Source: DAOMFM01 sp035429825 (GTDB taxonomy: Bacteria > Acidobacteriota > Blastocatellia > UBA7656 > JADIYM01). Taken from it: a stretch of DNA of 40,054 nt. Shown here piece by piece: positions 23,772 to 32,261 of the stretch. The first letter of the stretch is position 1, and each line of letters starts with the position of its first letter. Location of the stretch: NCBI GenBank assembly GCA_044224215.1, contig JBGAKX010000029.1:1-40054 (forward strand), read 5' to 3'. The notes beneath the pieces are model-generated. The model was not told where the DNA came from and searched no databases. It worked only from the letters and a program-made list of their open reading frames with translations. The position numbers and the translations under genes were made by a program.

Positions 23772-25136
23772 ATGGTCGCGCTCGTGGTGGCGCTCGTGGG
23801 CGTCGTGTGCCTTTCGGTCGGAATCGTCGCGTCCCTTGAAGTGCTGACAATTCGCGGCGCGCTGATCTCCGCGGTGTGCGCCGCAGGCGCCGTGTATGGC
23901 GTCACGTATCTCGTGCTGTACCTGCGTCTTTCGGTCGAAGACCGCAAGCGCTACACGTGGAGCATCCGTGCGCGGTTGATCGTCGCAGCGCTTCTGATTC
24001 TGGGGACGGCGCCGATCCGACTCGGTGAGCGGGCGTGGGCCGCGTGGGTGCTGAGCGTTCTGGTCAGCGTCACGGCGATCGTGGCAGTGCGGGCGATCGT
24101 ACGCCGAACGCGGGATGCGTCGGATCTCGTCTTCGCACCGATTCCGCTGCTCGTCGCGGACCTTCTCGTGATCGCGGCGGTTTCGGTTGAGCGTCTTGCC
24201 ACGCCGGGAACGCTTGCGGCCGCGCTCTCGATCGCGATCGTGGCGAACGTTGTGTCGTCGAGCGGTTGGGCGCAGTCGGTCGGCGCGATTCTGGGAATCG
24301 GCGTGACCGCGGTGGTCGCCTCGATCGCCGCCGCCGCGGGCCCGCCCGCGTACGTGCTCGCGTTCGCCGGACCGGTCGTCTTTGCCGTTGGCGGGCTGCT
24401 GCTCACACGGCGAGCCGATGCGTGGCACTCCCGAAACGTCGAGCAGACGCTCGACGACCTCACTGCGTTCACGCTCGTGCCCCGCGAGGAGGCCGCCGAG
24501 CTTCTCGTCACGGCGACGGGAATCCTGACGCACAACTGGAACGAGAGCCGGCCGACGGGCGACGCTGCGGTCGGCCGCTGGTACGAAGAGAACTCGGAGT
24601 ACTACCTGTACGACCTGTCGCAGTTTCACCTCGCGTACAAGCACATCTCCTTCATGAACGACATCGCCTCGCTTGCGCGGGGGCGCGTGCTCGACTTCGG
24701 AGCCGGCATCGGGGATCTCGCGCTCGAGCTCGCGCGCACGGGCCATGAAACCGTCTACGTCGACGTCGAAGGCCGGACGAAGGCATTCGCCCGCTGGCGG
24801 GCGGAGCGCGACTGGATTCCCGTCCAGTTCTCGAGCTCTCTCGACGACGTCGAGGGTGAATTCGACACGATCATCTCGCTCGACGTCTTTGAGCATCTCG
24901 CGCGGCCCGAACCGGTCATCGAGGCGCTCGTCGGCAGGCTCGCGCCAGGCGGCAGACTGATCGTGACCGCCGCCTTTGGACCGACAAAGGCCCATCCCAT
25001 GCACTTCGACCACGAGATCGACCTTGCGGCGATGTTCACCGAGCTTGGTCTGACGAACGTCAAGTCGCTCGGGATGCAGCTGACGCGCGGCGAGTTCTTT
25101 CGAAAGGGGAACGTGCTCGTCTTTGAGCGAAGGTGA
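23772..25136 (+). CDS. Membrane-anchored SAM-dependent methyltransferase
   Basis: A 454-residue protein. The first 215 residues hold about six hydrophobic segments. The C-terminal part (about 245-454) is a class I methyltransferase: motif I VLDFGAGIGDLALEL, acidic loop YVDVEGR, post-I DTIISLDVFEHL and GRLAPGGRLIVTAAFG. WYEENSEYYLYDLSQFHLAYKH precedes the SAM fold. Fusion to a polytopic membrane region suggests a lipid or membrane-bound glycan substrate, in line with the preceding O-antigen-ligase-like gene. The frame is open upstream, and a CTG at 23730 with GGAGG 9 nt before it could be a non-canonical start overlapping the previous stop. The ATG at 23772 is kept. The exact substrate is unknown. 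Confidence 0.85.
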   Translation: MVALVVALVGVVCLSVGIVASLEVLTIRGALISAVCAAGAVYGVTYLVLYLRLSVEDRKRYTWSIRARLIVAALLILGTAPIRLGERAWAAWVLSVLVSVTAIVAVRAIVRRTRDASDLVFAPIPLLVADLLVIAAVSVERLATPGTLAAALSIAIVANVVSSSGWAQSVGAILGIGVTAVVASIAAAAGPPAYVLAFAGPVVFAVGGLLLTRRADAWHSRNVEQTLDDLTAFTLVPREEAAELLVTATGILTHNWNESRPTGDAAVGRWYEENSEYYLYDLSQFHLAYKHISFMNDIASLARGRVLDFGAGIGDLALELARTGHETVYVDVEGRTKAFARWRAERDWIPVQFSSSLDDVEGEFDTIISLDVFEHLARPEPVIEALVGRLAPGGRLIVTAAFGPTKAHPMHFDHEIDLAAMFTELGLTNVKSLGMQLTRGEFFRKGNVLVFERR

Positions 25137-25147
25137 CGCAGTCGACC

Positions 25148-25156
25148 TGTTATAAT
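25148..25156 (+). promoter_or_regulatory. Extended -10 promoter for the receiver-GGDEF gene
   Basis: TGTTATAAT, a perfect extended -10 (TG, one base, TATAAT), 38 nt before the ATG at 25195. The ribosome site GGAG lies 9 nt before that ATG. The -35 is poor, as expected for extended -10 promoters. Confidence 0.55.
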
Positions 25157-25194
25157 CCCGCCGTCCGCCCTCACAGGCGCCGGAGCGCCATCAA

Positions 25195-26127
25195 ATGCCC
25201 GACAAGATCCTGATAGTTGACGATGAACCGCCAGTCCGTCTGCTGTTGCGCACGGCGCTCGGGAAGACGTACGAGACGGCCGAGGCCGACTGCGGCGAGG
25301 AAGCGCTGCGGCTCGCGCGGACCGGCGACTTCCGACTCGTCCTGCTCGATCTGATGATGCCCGGGATGAGCGGCCACGAGGTCTGCCTGAAACTGAGGCG
25401 AAATCCGCTGACGTGCCACATGACGGTCGTGATGCTGACGGCCCGGGATCGTGAGGAGGACGTCATCAGCGGACTCGCTGCCGGCGCGGACGACTACATC
25501 GTCAAGCCCTTCAAGCTGTCCGAGCTGAAGGCGCGCATCGAGAGCCACCTGCGCAGACAGTGGCGCGAGCTGCAGGCGAACCCGCTGACGGGGCTCCCGG
25601 GCAACATGCAGATCGAGCAGGTGCTGAGGGCGAACCTGAAGGGCGGACTGTCGTTCGCGGTCATCTACGCGGACCTGAACAATTTCAAGACGTTCAACGA
25701 CCAGTACGGATTCACCGCGGGCGACGCGGTGCTGGGGTACACGGCCGAGCTACTGACGGCGGTCGTTGCGGAAGAGGGTGATCCGGATCTCGATTTTGTC
25801 GGTCACGTCGGAGGCGACGATTTTGTCGTCGTCACGACACCCGAACGCGCCGAGGCGATCTCGCAGCGAATCGTCGAGCGTTTCGACGCGGAGATCGATC
25901 GTTACTATTCGCCGGAAGACCGCAAGCGTCGCGGAATCAACGCCCGCGACCGGCAGGGAAACGAGCTGTTCGTTCCGCTGATCGGAATCACGCTTGCCGT
26001 GGTGTGCGTGCAGAACGGCGGATACGATCATCCGGCCCAGATTTCGCAGACCGCGGCAGAGGTGAAGAGCTACCTCAAGCTGCGCGGCGAACGCGGAAGC
26101 CTCTATCTGATCGATCGACGGAGTTGA
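25195..26127 (+). CDS. Response regulator with GGDEF-type (GGDDF) diguanylate cyclase domain
   Basis: A 310-residue cytoplasmic protein of PleD/WspR type. The receiver domain (4-120) has D9 D10 E11, phospho-acceptor D52, T82 and K104 intact. The cyclase domain starts at NPLTGLPGN (129-137), with substrate-binding YADLNNFKTFND (158-169) and the active-site signature GGDDF (206-210), where Glu of GGDEF is Asp. The region before the signature has no RxxD inhibitory site, so c-di-GMP product inhibition is not expected. It probably makes c-di-GMP when phosphorylated by an unlinked kinase; the E to D change may lower activity. It converges on the next gene with a 5-nt gap. Confidence 0.92.
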   Translation: MPDKILIVDDEPPVRLLLRTALGKTYETAEADCGEEALRLARTGDFRLVLLDLMMPGMSGHEVCLKLRRNPLTCHMTVVMLTARDREEDVISGLAAGADDYIVKPFKLSELKARIESHLRRQWRELQANPLTGLPGNMQIEQVLRANLKGGLSFAVIYADLNNFKTFNDQYGFTAGDAVLGYTAELLTAVVAEEGDPDLDFVGHVGGDDFVVVTTPERAEAISQRIVERFDAEIDRYYSPEDRKRRGINARDRQGNELFVPLIGITLAVVCVQNGGYDHPAQISQTAAEVKSYLKLRGERGSLYLIDRRS

Positions 26128-26132
26128 GCGCG

Positions 26133-26705
26133 CTACGGCGTCGCGCCGTCCGTGTTCGGATCGAGAATCATGTCGTCGGCCTTGACGTCATCGAACGCCT
26201 GTCCCGTGACACCCATGACGAGGTGCTTGAGGATTCGGTCTTCGAGATGGCCGCGCGACGGGAACGTCGTCCACGTCTGTCCGGCGCTCTGCACGAGTCC
26301 CTCGAACTTGGTCGACACGCCGACGAGCGACGTGGTCGGGCTCGAGGGTGTGATCTCGATTCGAATGGTCACGCGACCCTGGATGAGATTCGTCGAGAGC
26401 CGGCCGTCGACCTTTGCAAAGTGGCCGACCTGCGAGGTCGCGACGATACCGCGCGCAAAGACGAGCGGTTCGGTGACCATGACCTCGATTCCGCGGTCCT
26501 CGTCGCGCGTATCGCTCGCAAGCGCAATGTGATTGCGGTCGATGAGCAGCTTGACCTGCTTGAGCACGTCGTCCTGCGATCCCTGGATCGCAGTCGGATT
26601 CGCAATTGGAATGCCGGTCGGCCGCTTGTCCCACGACAACTGGGCGGTCGAAATTCCTGCGCAGAGTCCAACGAAGACGACGGTACAGATGAGATTGCGA
26701 ATCAC
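26133..26705 (-). CDS. Small secreted protein of unknown function
   Basis: A 190-residue protein with a Sec signal peptide (MIRNLICTVVFVGLCAGISTAQ, cleavage after STA). The mature region has a helical stretch (IQGSQDDVLKQVKLLIDRNHI) and then alternating beta-type sequence (GRVTIRIEITPSSPTTSLVGVSTKFEGL), reminiscent of small periplasmic or lipid-binding proteins. No named domain was recognised. The start is a GTG with AAGGAG 10 nt upstream. It lies downstream of the thioesterase gene on the same strand, 61 nt apart, and may be co-transcribed. Confidence 0.7.
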   Translation of the reverse strand: MIRNLICTVVFVGLCAGISTAQLSWDKRPTGIPIANPTAIQGSQDDVLKQVKLLIDRNHIALASDTRDEDRGIEVMVTEPLVFARGIVATSQVGHFAKVDGRLSTNLIQGRVTIRIEITPSSPTTSLVGVSTKFEGLVQSAGQTWTTFPSRGHLEDRILKHLVMGVTGQAFDDVKADDMILDPNTDGATP

Positions 26706-26766
26706 GGCAGCCTGGCTCCTTGCTCGACGGATACGACCACACCATAAATAGCGTAACAGCCGATGG

Positions 26767-27213
26767 TTACGGGTTCAAGCGCGCCGTCACGAGGAGTGCC
26801 TGTCGTTCGGGAAAGCTGCGGGGGCGTCCGTCGCTCGTCGTGACGACGTGCGCGGTCGTTCCCTGTGCGAGGAGCTCGCGGCTTGCCGCATCGACGATCT
26901 CGTAATCGAACCGGACCGTTCGTTTCGCGAATCTCGCAACGCGCGTCCGGATCACCAGGTCGTCGTCGTATCGCGCGGGACGCTTGTAGCTGCACGTCGC
27001 GTCGACGACCATCAGGTACGCGTTGTCGACGAGCTCCATGTCGCGATAGACGAAACCGCACTGCCGGCACAGATCGGTGCGGCCGATTTCGAACCACACA
27101 AAGTAGTTGGCGTAATAGACGACGCCCATCTTGTCGGTCTCGGCGTACCGGACGCGAATCGAGGTCTCGAACCACGGCGAGTCGATCTGTTGTGGATGAC
27201 GATCGGTGGTCAC
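26767..27213 (-). CDS. YbgC/4HBT-type acyl-CoA thioesterase
   Basis: A 148-residue hot-dog-fold thioesterase. The signature VRYAETDKMGVVYYANYFVWFE (21-42) contains the catalytic Asp (D27). Then come DLVIRTRVARFAKRTVRFDYEIVD and a C-terminal LLAQGTTAHVVTT. Such enzymes hydrolyse acyl-CoA or acyl-ACP thioesters; in Proteobacteria ybgC sits beside tol-pal, but not here. The frame is open to 27279 with ATGs at 27279 and 27261, but the GTG at 27213 gives the usual family length and leaves room for the divergent promoter, so it is preferred at moderate confidence. Confidence 0.88.
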   Translation of the reverse strand: MTTDRHPQQIDSPWFETSIRVRYAETDKMGVVYYANYFVWFEIGRTDLCRQCGFVYRDMELVDNAYLMVVDATCSYKRPARYDDDLVIRTRVARFAKRTVRFDYEIVDAASRELLAQGTTAHVVTTSDGRPRSFPERQALLVTARLNP

Positions 27214-27249
27214 AGGCGAATGTCCGGGCGAGGTCGGGAAGTGTGGCCG

Positions 27250-27279
27250 TTGACAGTGCATGGCACCGTCACCCATCAT
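27250..27279 (+). promoter_or_regulatory. Promoter of the HELTH protease gene
   Basis: TTGACA (27250-27255), 18 bp spacer, CATCAT (27274-27279). The ATG at 27286 follows after 6 nt, exactly the position expected for transcription to start at the A of the start codon. No Shine-Dalgarno is present. Confidence 0.45.
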
Positions 27280-27285
27280 TGGTCG

Positions 27286-28641
27286 ATGGCGAACCCTACA
27301 CGGAGCGTATTTGGTCTGTCAAAGCACGCTCGTTTGGCGACGACAGCCCTCGTCGCCATGGTGTTCGTAACCGTCGGCGCTGCGGGGCAGGCGCCATCGG
27401 CGGCGCCAGCGGCGACGGCCGACCGGCCGGTCGCGTCCACGCCCGGGCCCAGCGACGTCACCGCGGATCGAGTGCTTTCGGATGTTTCCCGGCTGAGAGA
27501 GCTTCGTATCCTGCGCGCCGTCCCGAGTGGTCTCAAGTCGAGGGACGACATCCGAGCGATGGTGCTTCACGACATGGCCGAGCACACGACACCGGCCAAG
27601 ATGCGGACGACGAGCCGAATGCTCGAGTTTCTCGGGCTCGTGGACGCGGGGTTCTCGCTCGAGCGCGAAGCCGTGTCGCTTCTGACCGAGCAGATCGCGG
27701 GCTTCTACGATCCACGGACGAGGTTCTTCTATCTCGCCGACTGGATTCCGATCGACGAACAGCGTGCGATCATGGCGCACGAGCTCACGCACGCGCTCAC
27801 GGATCAGCACTATGACCTGAAGCGATTCGAGGACTGGCCCGACGGCGACAGCGACGCAGAGCTCGCGGCGCGTGCGCTCGTCGAAGGCGACGCGACGGCC
27901 CTCATGATCGAGTACTCGCTGGATCAGCGCGGCGCGCCGTATGACCTGTCGCGGATCCCGGTCTCGCTTACCGAGATTCTCAGGGCCGGCGCCTCGACGG
28001 CGGATGCCGAGCACCCGGCGTACGCCGGCGCACCCGAGGTTCTGAAGCAGAATCTCCAGTTCCCGTACGTGTACGGCGCAGGATTCGTGCAGGCGCTGCT
28101 GCGCTCGGGGTCATGGACACGGGTGGACGACGCATATCGCTCGTTGCCTGTCTCGACGGAGCAGGTGATCCATCCTGACAAGTACCTCTCGGGAGATCGT
28201 CCGGCGCCAGTTGCGATCACGGACGTCTCGCGACGTCTGGGACCCGGGTGGCATCGCGTCGACTCGGACGTCAACGGCGAGTTTGGCTACTACCTGATTC
28301 TCCGGGACGTGCTCGACGAGAAGGTGTCGTCAAAGGCGGCCGCGGGCTGGGGTGGCGACCGGTATGGGTTCTATTCAGATGCCAAGGGCGAGAATTTCAC
28401 CCTGCTGCAGGCGTCGGTATGGGACAGCACGGGCGACGCGCAGGAGTTCTTTGAGGCGTATGCGCGGCGGATCGAGTTGAGATACGGTTTGACGCCCGCG
28501 ACTCAGTACAACGTATCCGCCATCGACTGGAAGACGGATATCGGAACTGTTCGAATCGAGCGGTCGGGCAGTCGCGTTGTGATCGTCGAAGGCTACCGAG
28601 GCGATGACGTTCGCTCGCTCACCGCTGCATTTCTTCCGTAG
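27286..28641 (+). CDS. Secreted HELTH-motif zinc metalloprotease-like protein
   Basis: A 451-residue protein with an N-terminal signal or anchor segment (HARLATTALVAMVFVTVGAAGQ), followed by an Ala/Pro/Thr-rich linker. The zinc-binding motif HELTH is at 165-169 (IMAHELTHALTDQHYD), with a likely third ligand E200 in ALVEGDATALM. This is the gluzincin-like arrangement of HExxH followed by a downstream Glu. The C-terminal half (VYGAGFVQALLRSG, HPDKYLSGDRP, WGGDRYGFY) matches no family I can name, although the whole layout recurs in proteins annotated as hypothetical in environmental bacteria. Protease activity is inferred from the motif. It is divergent from the thioesterase gene. The start was chosen from the promoter spacing and the signal sequence; the frame extends much further upstream. 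Confidence 0.8.
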   Translation: MANPTRSVFGLSKHARLATTALVAMVFVTVGAAGQAPSAAPAATADRPVASTPGPSDVTADRVLSDVSRLRELRILRAVPSGLKSRDDIRAMVLHDMAEHTTPAKMRTTSRMLEFLGLVDAGFSLEREAVSLLTEQIAGFYDPRTRFFYLADWIPIDEQRAIMAHELTHALTDQHYDLKRFEDWPDGDSDAELAARALVEGDATALMIEYSLDQRGAPYDLSRIPVSLTEILRAGASTADAEHPAYAGAPEVLKQNLQFPYVYGAGFVQALLRSGSWTRVDDAYRSLPVSTEQVIHPDKYLSGDRPAPVAITDVSRRLGPGWHRVDSDVNGEFGYYLILRDVLDEKVSSKAAAGWGGDRYGFYSDAKGENFTLLQASVWDSTGDAQEFFEAYARRIELRYGLTPATQYNVSAIDWKTDIGTVRIERSGSRVVIVEGYRGDDVRSLTAAFLP

Positions 28642-28677
28642 CGCATTCACGTCCCCCCACGCACAGGAGAGTTCATC

Positions 28678-30647
28678 GTGAACGTTGACACGACGGGTGT
28701 TGCACGGTCGCTTCCCGACGGTCCGGACGAGCGGAACCTCGTCTTCCTGCGGTCGCTCGCAAAGCGCTATCCAACCATGGACGCAGTCGTTGCGCGGATT
28801 GCGCACGTGCGCGCCGTCCTGACGCTTCCCAAGGGAACGATTCACGTCGTGAGCGACGTGCACGGCGAGCACAAGAAGCTGAAGCACATCATCAACAACG
28901 CGTCGGGAACGCTGCGTCCGCTTGTCGACGAGGTGTTTGGCGAAAAGCTCAACGACGCCGAGCGGCACGAACTGCTCGAGTTCATCTATTACCCGCGGGA
29001 GATGGCAGCGTCGCTCGCGCCTCGTCTTTCCGACGAGGCAACCCGCAGGCAGTACTTCCGAAAGACCCTGCGATGCCAGGTCGACTTGATCCGGGCGCTG
29101 GCGTGGCGCTACAGCCTGAAGGACGTCGAGCGCGTGTTCCCGCCTGCGTTCCGGGTCTGTTCGTCGAACTGCTCTTCGAGGCCGAGCTCGAGCGGGGGCG
29201 AGTCGTACGTGAATGCGCTCCTGGACGGATTCGTCTCGCACCGCAAGGACCTCGAGCTCGTGCGTCTGGCGTCCCGCAATCCGCAACCTCTTGATCTATG
29301 AGCTGATCGTGGCGGGCGATCTCGGCGACCGGGGTCCGCGCATTGACAGGGTCATCGACTACATCATCGTCAGCCGCGGGTTTCGATTACCTGGGGCAAC
29401 CACGACGTCACGTGGCTCGGTGCGTGTCTTGGCAGCGACGTGTACATAAGCGACCGTCCTCAGACTGTCGCTGCGGTATCAACGCATCGACCAGCTCGAG
29501 GAGGGCTACGGGGATTCCTTTAGCGCCGATCGACAAGCTCGCGCGCGAGGCCTACGGATCGGATCCGGCAGAGCGGTTCGGCGCGCGAGGCGTCGGCAAC
29601 CGCGAACCGCTTCACGTCGCGCGAATGCAGAAGGCAATGGCCATCATCCAGTTCAAGCTGGAGGGCCAGGCGGTCGAGCGCAACCCGGAATACGACATGG
29701 AGCATCGGACGCTGCTCCACCGGATCGATCCAAATGCCGGCACGGTGACGATCGACGGGGGGACCTATCCGCTGCTCGATACGGCGTTTCCTACGATCGA
29801 CTGGAACGACCCGTACGTGCTGTCGGAAGGCGAGGAAGAATGCCTTGCAGTGCTGCGCGAGTCGTTCATGGCAAGCCCGATCCTGTGGCAGCAGATGCAG
29901 TACGTCGCCGGACACGGTTCGACGTACCTGGAGCGCGACAATGTGCTGATCTTCCACGGATGCGTTCCTGTCGACGAGGAAGGCAACTTCCTCGAGATGA
30001 AGGTCGGCGGCGAGTCGTATAAGGGAAAGGCGCTCTTCGACGCGCTGAACCGCGCGGTGCACCGCGCCGTTCGCACGCGTGCGCCGCGCGATCTCGATCT
30101 GCTGTGGTACCTGTGGACCGGGCCGTTGTCACCGTTGTTTGGAAAAGACCGAATGGCGACGTTCGAGACGTACTTCGTCGCGGACAAGACGACGCACAAG
30201 GAGACCAAGAATCCGTATTTCGCCCTGATCCATACGCGAGCGTTCTGCGAGCGCGTATTCGAGGATTTCGGCGTCAACCGGGAGCTCGGGCTGATCGTGA
30301 ACGGCCACGTGCCGGTAAAGGTCGAGAAGGGCGAGTCGCCCGTGAAGACGGAAGGCGCGGCGGTGACGATCGACGGTGCGTTCTCGGAGGCGTATGGTGA
30401 CCGCGGGTACACGCTCGTGCTCAAGGCGGGCCGGATCTACCTTGCGCAGCACTCACATTTCGAGAGCGTCGCCGCGGCGATTTCGACCGGTGCCGACATC
30501 ATCCCGACGATTCAGGAGATCCGTCGATACGACAAGCGGCGGACGGTGGGAGATACCGAGCGTGGACTGATGCTCGTCCAGGAACTCGCCGTGTTGGAGC
30601 AGCTCGTTCAGGCGTACACCGACAACGTGATTCGCGAACAGGAGTAG
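28678..30647 (+). pseudogene. fbp: Class III fructose-1,6-bisphosphatase, disrupted by six frame changes
   Basis: Class III FBPase hydrolyses fructose 1,6-bisphosphate in gluconeogenesis. The 5' part (SDVHGEHKK) and the 3' part (RMQKAMAIIQFKLEG, HGCVPVDEEGN, VNGHVPVKVEKGE) are intact, but between 29150 and 29515 the frame changes six times. GLFVELLFEAELERG is in another frame; IRNLLIYELIVAGDLGDRGP is in a third; ITWGNHDVTWLGACLGSDVY and ATVLRLSLRYQRIDQLEEGYG again differ, after which IPLAPIDKL resumes the final frame. Extra bases fit at 29449 (A) and 29513 (G). All catalytic metal motifs (GDLGDRGP, WGNHD) remain readable, so the damage looks like consensus errors in one short stretch more than gene decay. 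The GTG start has AGGAG 9 nt upstream. If the real sequence is intact, the protein would be about 650 residues. Confidence 0.85.
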
Positions 30648-30659
30648 CGGCGGGCGGGC

Positions 30660-32261
30660 TCAGGGCTTCTTCGCGGGCGCGGCCAGCTGGACGCGAACCG
30701 ATGACGGTTGCCTGTCGCGAACGATCGCGATGTCGACAAAGGCCGCCCCGGACGCGGCCGCAGCGCGCACCGCGCCGTCGAAGGACGCCGGATCAGCAAC
30801 CTTGATGCCGCCTACCTGGACGATGATGTCGGTGGCGCGCAATCCAGCGGCATCGGCCTTTCCGCCGGCGACGACGTCGTCGACGAACAGACCTGCCTTG
30901 ACGCCCGAGTGTTCGGCGACCTGGGAAGGCGCCGTGCGCACCGTGATTCCGAGCGAACCGATCCCGTTGGCGGATACGGGCACGCCGGTACCAGCCGGCG
31001 CGCGCGAAGCCGACCGCATCAGGTCGATCTCGCGGTCGACCTGCGCGATCTGTTCCGTGATTCGCGCTCGGGCCGCCTCGTCCTTTGAGCGCGCAAGCTG
31101 ATTCTGCAGAGACAGTTTGCGGAGCTCGGCATATCGCACGTCGGACGGGGGCGCGATCAGGCCCGCGCCGATCGCAAGGGGTTTTCCGCCGAGCACAGGC
31201 GTGACCGTCGCAGACGCTCCGTCACGCAGCACCTCCACCTCGATTCGCGTGCCGGCGGGTGTCGCCGTCACGATCGTGGCGAGCTCGGACGTCGACCGGA
31301 CGGGGATGCCGTCGATGCTCAGGACGAGATCGTTCAGCTGAAGGCCCGCAGAGTCCGCCGGGCCCTTGGCAGAGATCATCTCGATCAGGACGCCGTCCGC
31401 AGCGGCCCACGCGGGCCTGCGGTCGGCGGGAACCTCGCGCAGCGACATTCCGACCGCGCCGAGCCAGCCGGCCTGAACACTTCCTCCAGCCTTGATGACA
31501 CGCGGTGCGACGACGTCGCGAACAAAACCCAGCGACAGCACGTCGCCACGTCCAGGCGACAGGTACCTGACGAGCCCGACGAGCTTGCCGTCCGTCGACT
31601 CGACGGTGCTGAGGTCGTCCGTCGTCGACAACTGTCGGGACTCGATTGCGGAGAGGACCCCGGTACGCTTGAGCGCCGCGGGCGTCGAGGCGCCGACGAT
31701 CGTCGCATCGACTATCCTGAGCTCGGGGTAGAGCGCGACGCGCTCGATGGGGACCGAGATCTGCCTGACCGGATAGTAGGGCGATACGACGTGGACGTCC
31801 GTTCCGTCGATGGGCGACGGTTGCGCGCCCTCCTGCGCTCCTGCACGGCCTCGAAGTTCGGGGACGCTCAGGACAGCCAACCCCGTCGGGCCGTCGAGAC
31901 CAACGAATGACGCGGTAAGGATCTTCCCGGTCGACGTCGTCACCTTGAGGTCCTGCTGCGCGAGCGTCGGATCGAGGTTCACAAGGCGCGTCACAACGTG
32001 GCCATCCGAATCGACGAGGATGCCGGACGTAAGGTTGATCAGCTTTCGGCCTGGCTGGCCTGTTTGTGGGAATGCGTCCGGTGCGCGCTGGGCGAGGTCG
32101 ATACGGTGGCTAACCGTGAGAAACCAGGCATCGGGTTGCTTGAGTCGCGCCTGCGTTCCGGCGCTAACCGGACGTGCGATTGCGAGACACATCACGAACA
32201 GAATCGCAGCGCGCGACACGCGCACGCGAGCGACAATACCGGCTGTTCTACGCAACGGCAT
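30660..32261 (-). CDS. HtrA/DegP-like pseudoprotease with two PDZ domains
   Basis: A 533-residue exported protein (signal peptide ending ARPVSA). Residues 70-260 follow the HtrA trypsin fold (ILVDSDGHVVTRLVNLD, TSTGKILTASFVGLDGPTGLAVLSV), but the catalytic residues are gone. The TNNHV His region reads TRLVN (91-95), the DLAVL Asp is Gly (G127), and no GNSGGP serine loop exists. PDZ1 is at about 265-370 (DSAGLQLNDLVLSIDGIPV), then a charged coiled-coil stretch (about 390-430), then PDZ2 at about 440-533 (DAAGLRATDIIVQVGGIKV). It is the last gene of the ECF sigma operon; its ATG overlaps the anti-sigma stop as TGATG, implying translational coupling. A role as a stress sensor or chaperone for the sigma system is inferred, as in algU-mucD clusters. 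Confidence 0.88.
   Translation of the reverse strand: MPLRRTAGIVARVRVSRAAILFVMCLAIARPVSAGTQARLKQPDAWFLTVSHRIDLAQRAPDAFPQTGQPGRKLINLTSGILVDSDGHVVTRLVNLDPTLAQQDLKVTTSTGKILTASFVGLDGPTGLAVLSVPELRGRAGAQEGAQPSPIDGTDVHVVSPYYPVRQISVPIERVALYPELRIVDATIVGASTPAALKRTGVLSAIESRQLSTTDDLSTVESTDGKLVGLVRYLSPGRGDVLSLGFVRDVVAPRVIKAGGSVQAGWLGAVGMSLREVPADRRPAWAAADGVLIEMISAKGPADSAGLQLNDLVLSIDGIPVRSTSELATIVTATPAGTRIEVEVLRDGASATVTPVLGGKPLAIGAGLIAPPSDVRYAELRKLSLQNQLARSKDEAARARITEQIAQVDREIDLMRSASRAPAGTGVPVSANGIGSLGITVRTAPSQVAEHSGVKAGLFVDDVVAGGKADAAGLRATDIIVQVGGIKVADPASFDGAVRAAAASGAAFVDIAIVRDRQPSSVRVQLAAPAKKP

Noticed and set aside
22184..25136. Full O-antigen biosynthesis island
   Set aside because: No glycosyltransferases, Wzx/Wzz or nucleotide-sugar genes are present; only the ligase-like protein and the methyltransferase are.
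29213..29449. Separate small genes within the fructose bisphosphatase region
   Set aside because: Their readable parts (GDLGDRGP, WGNHDV and others) are consecutive pieces of one class III FBPase, not independent proteins.
28678..30647. Programmed frameshifting as explanation for the broken fbp gene
   Set aside because: Six changes in both directions without slippery heptamers or pseudoknots at each site cannot be programmed; error or decay is far simpler.
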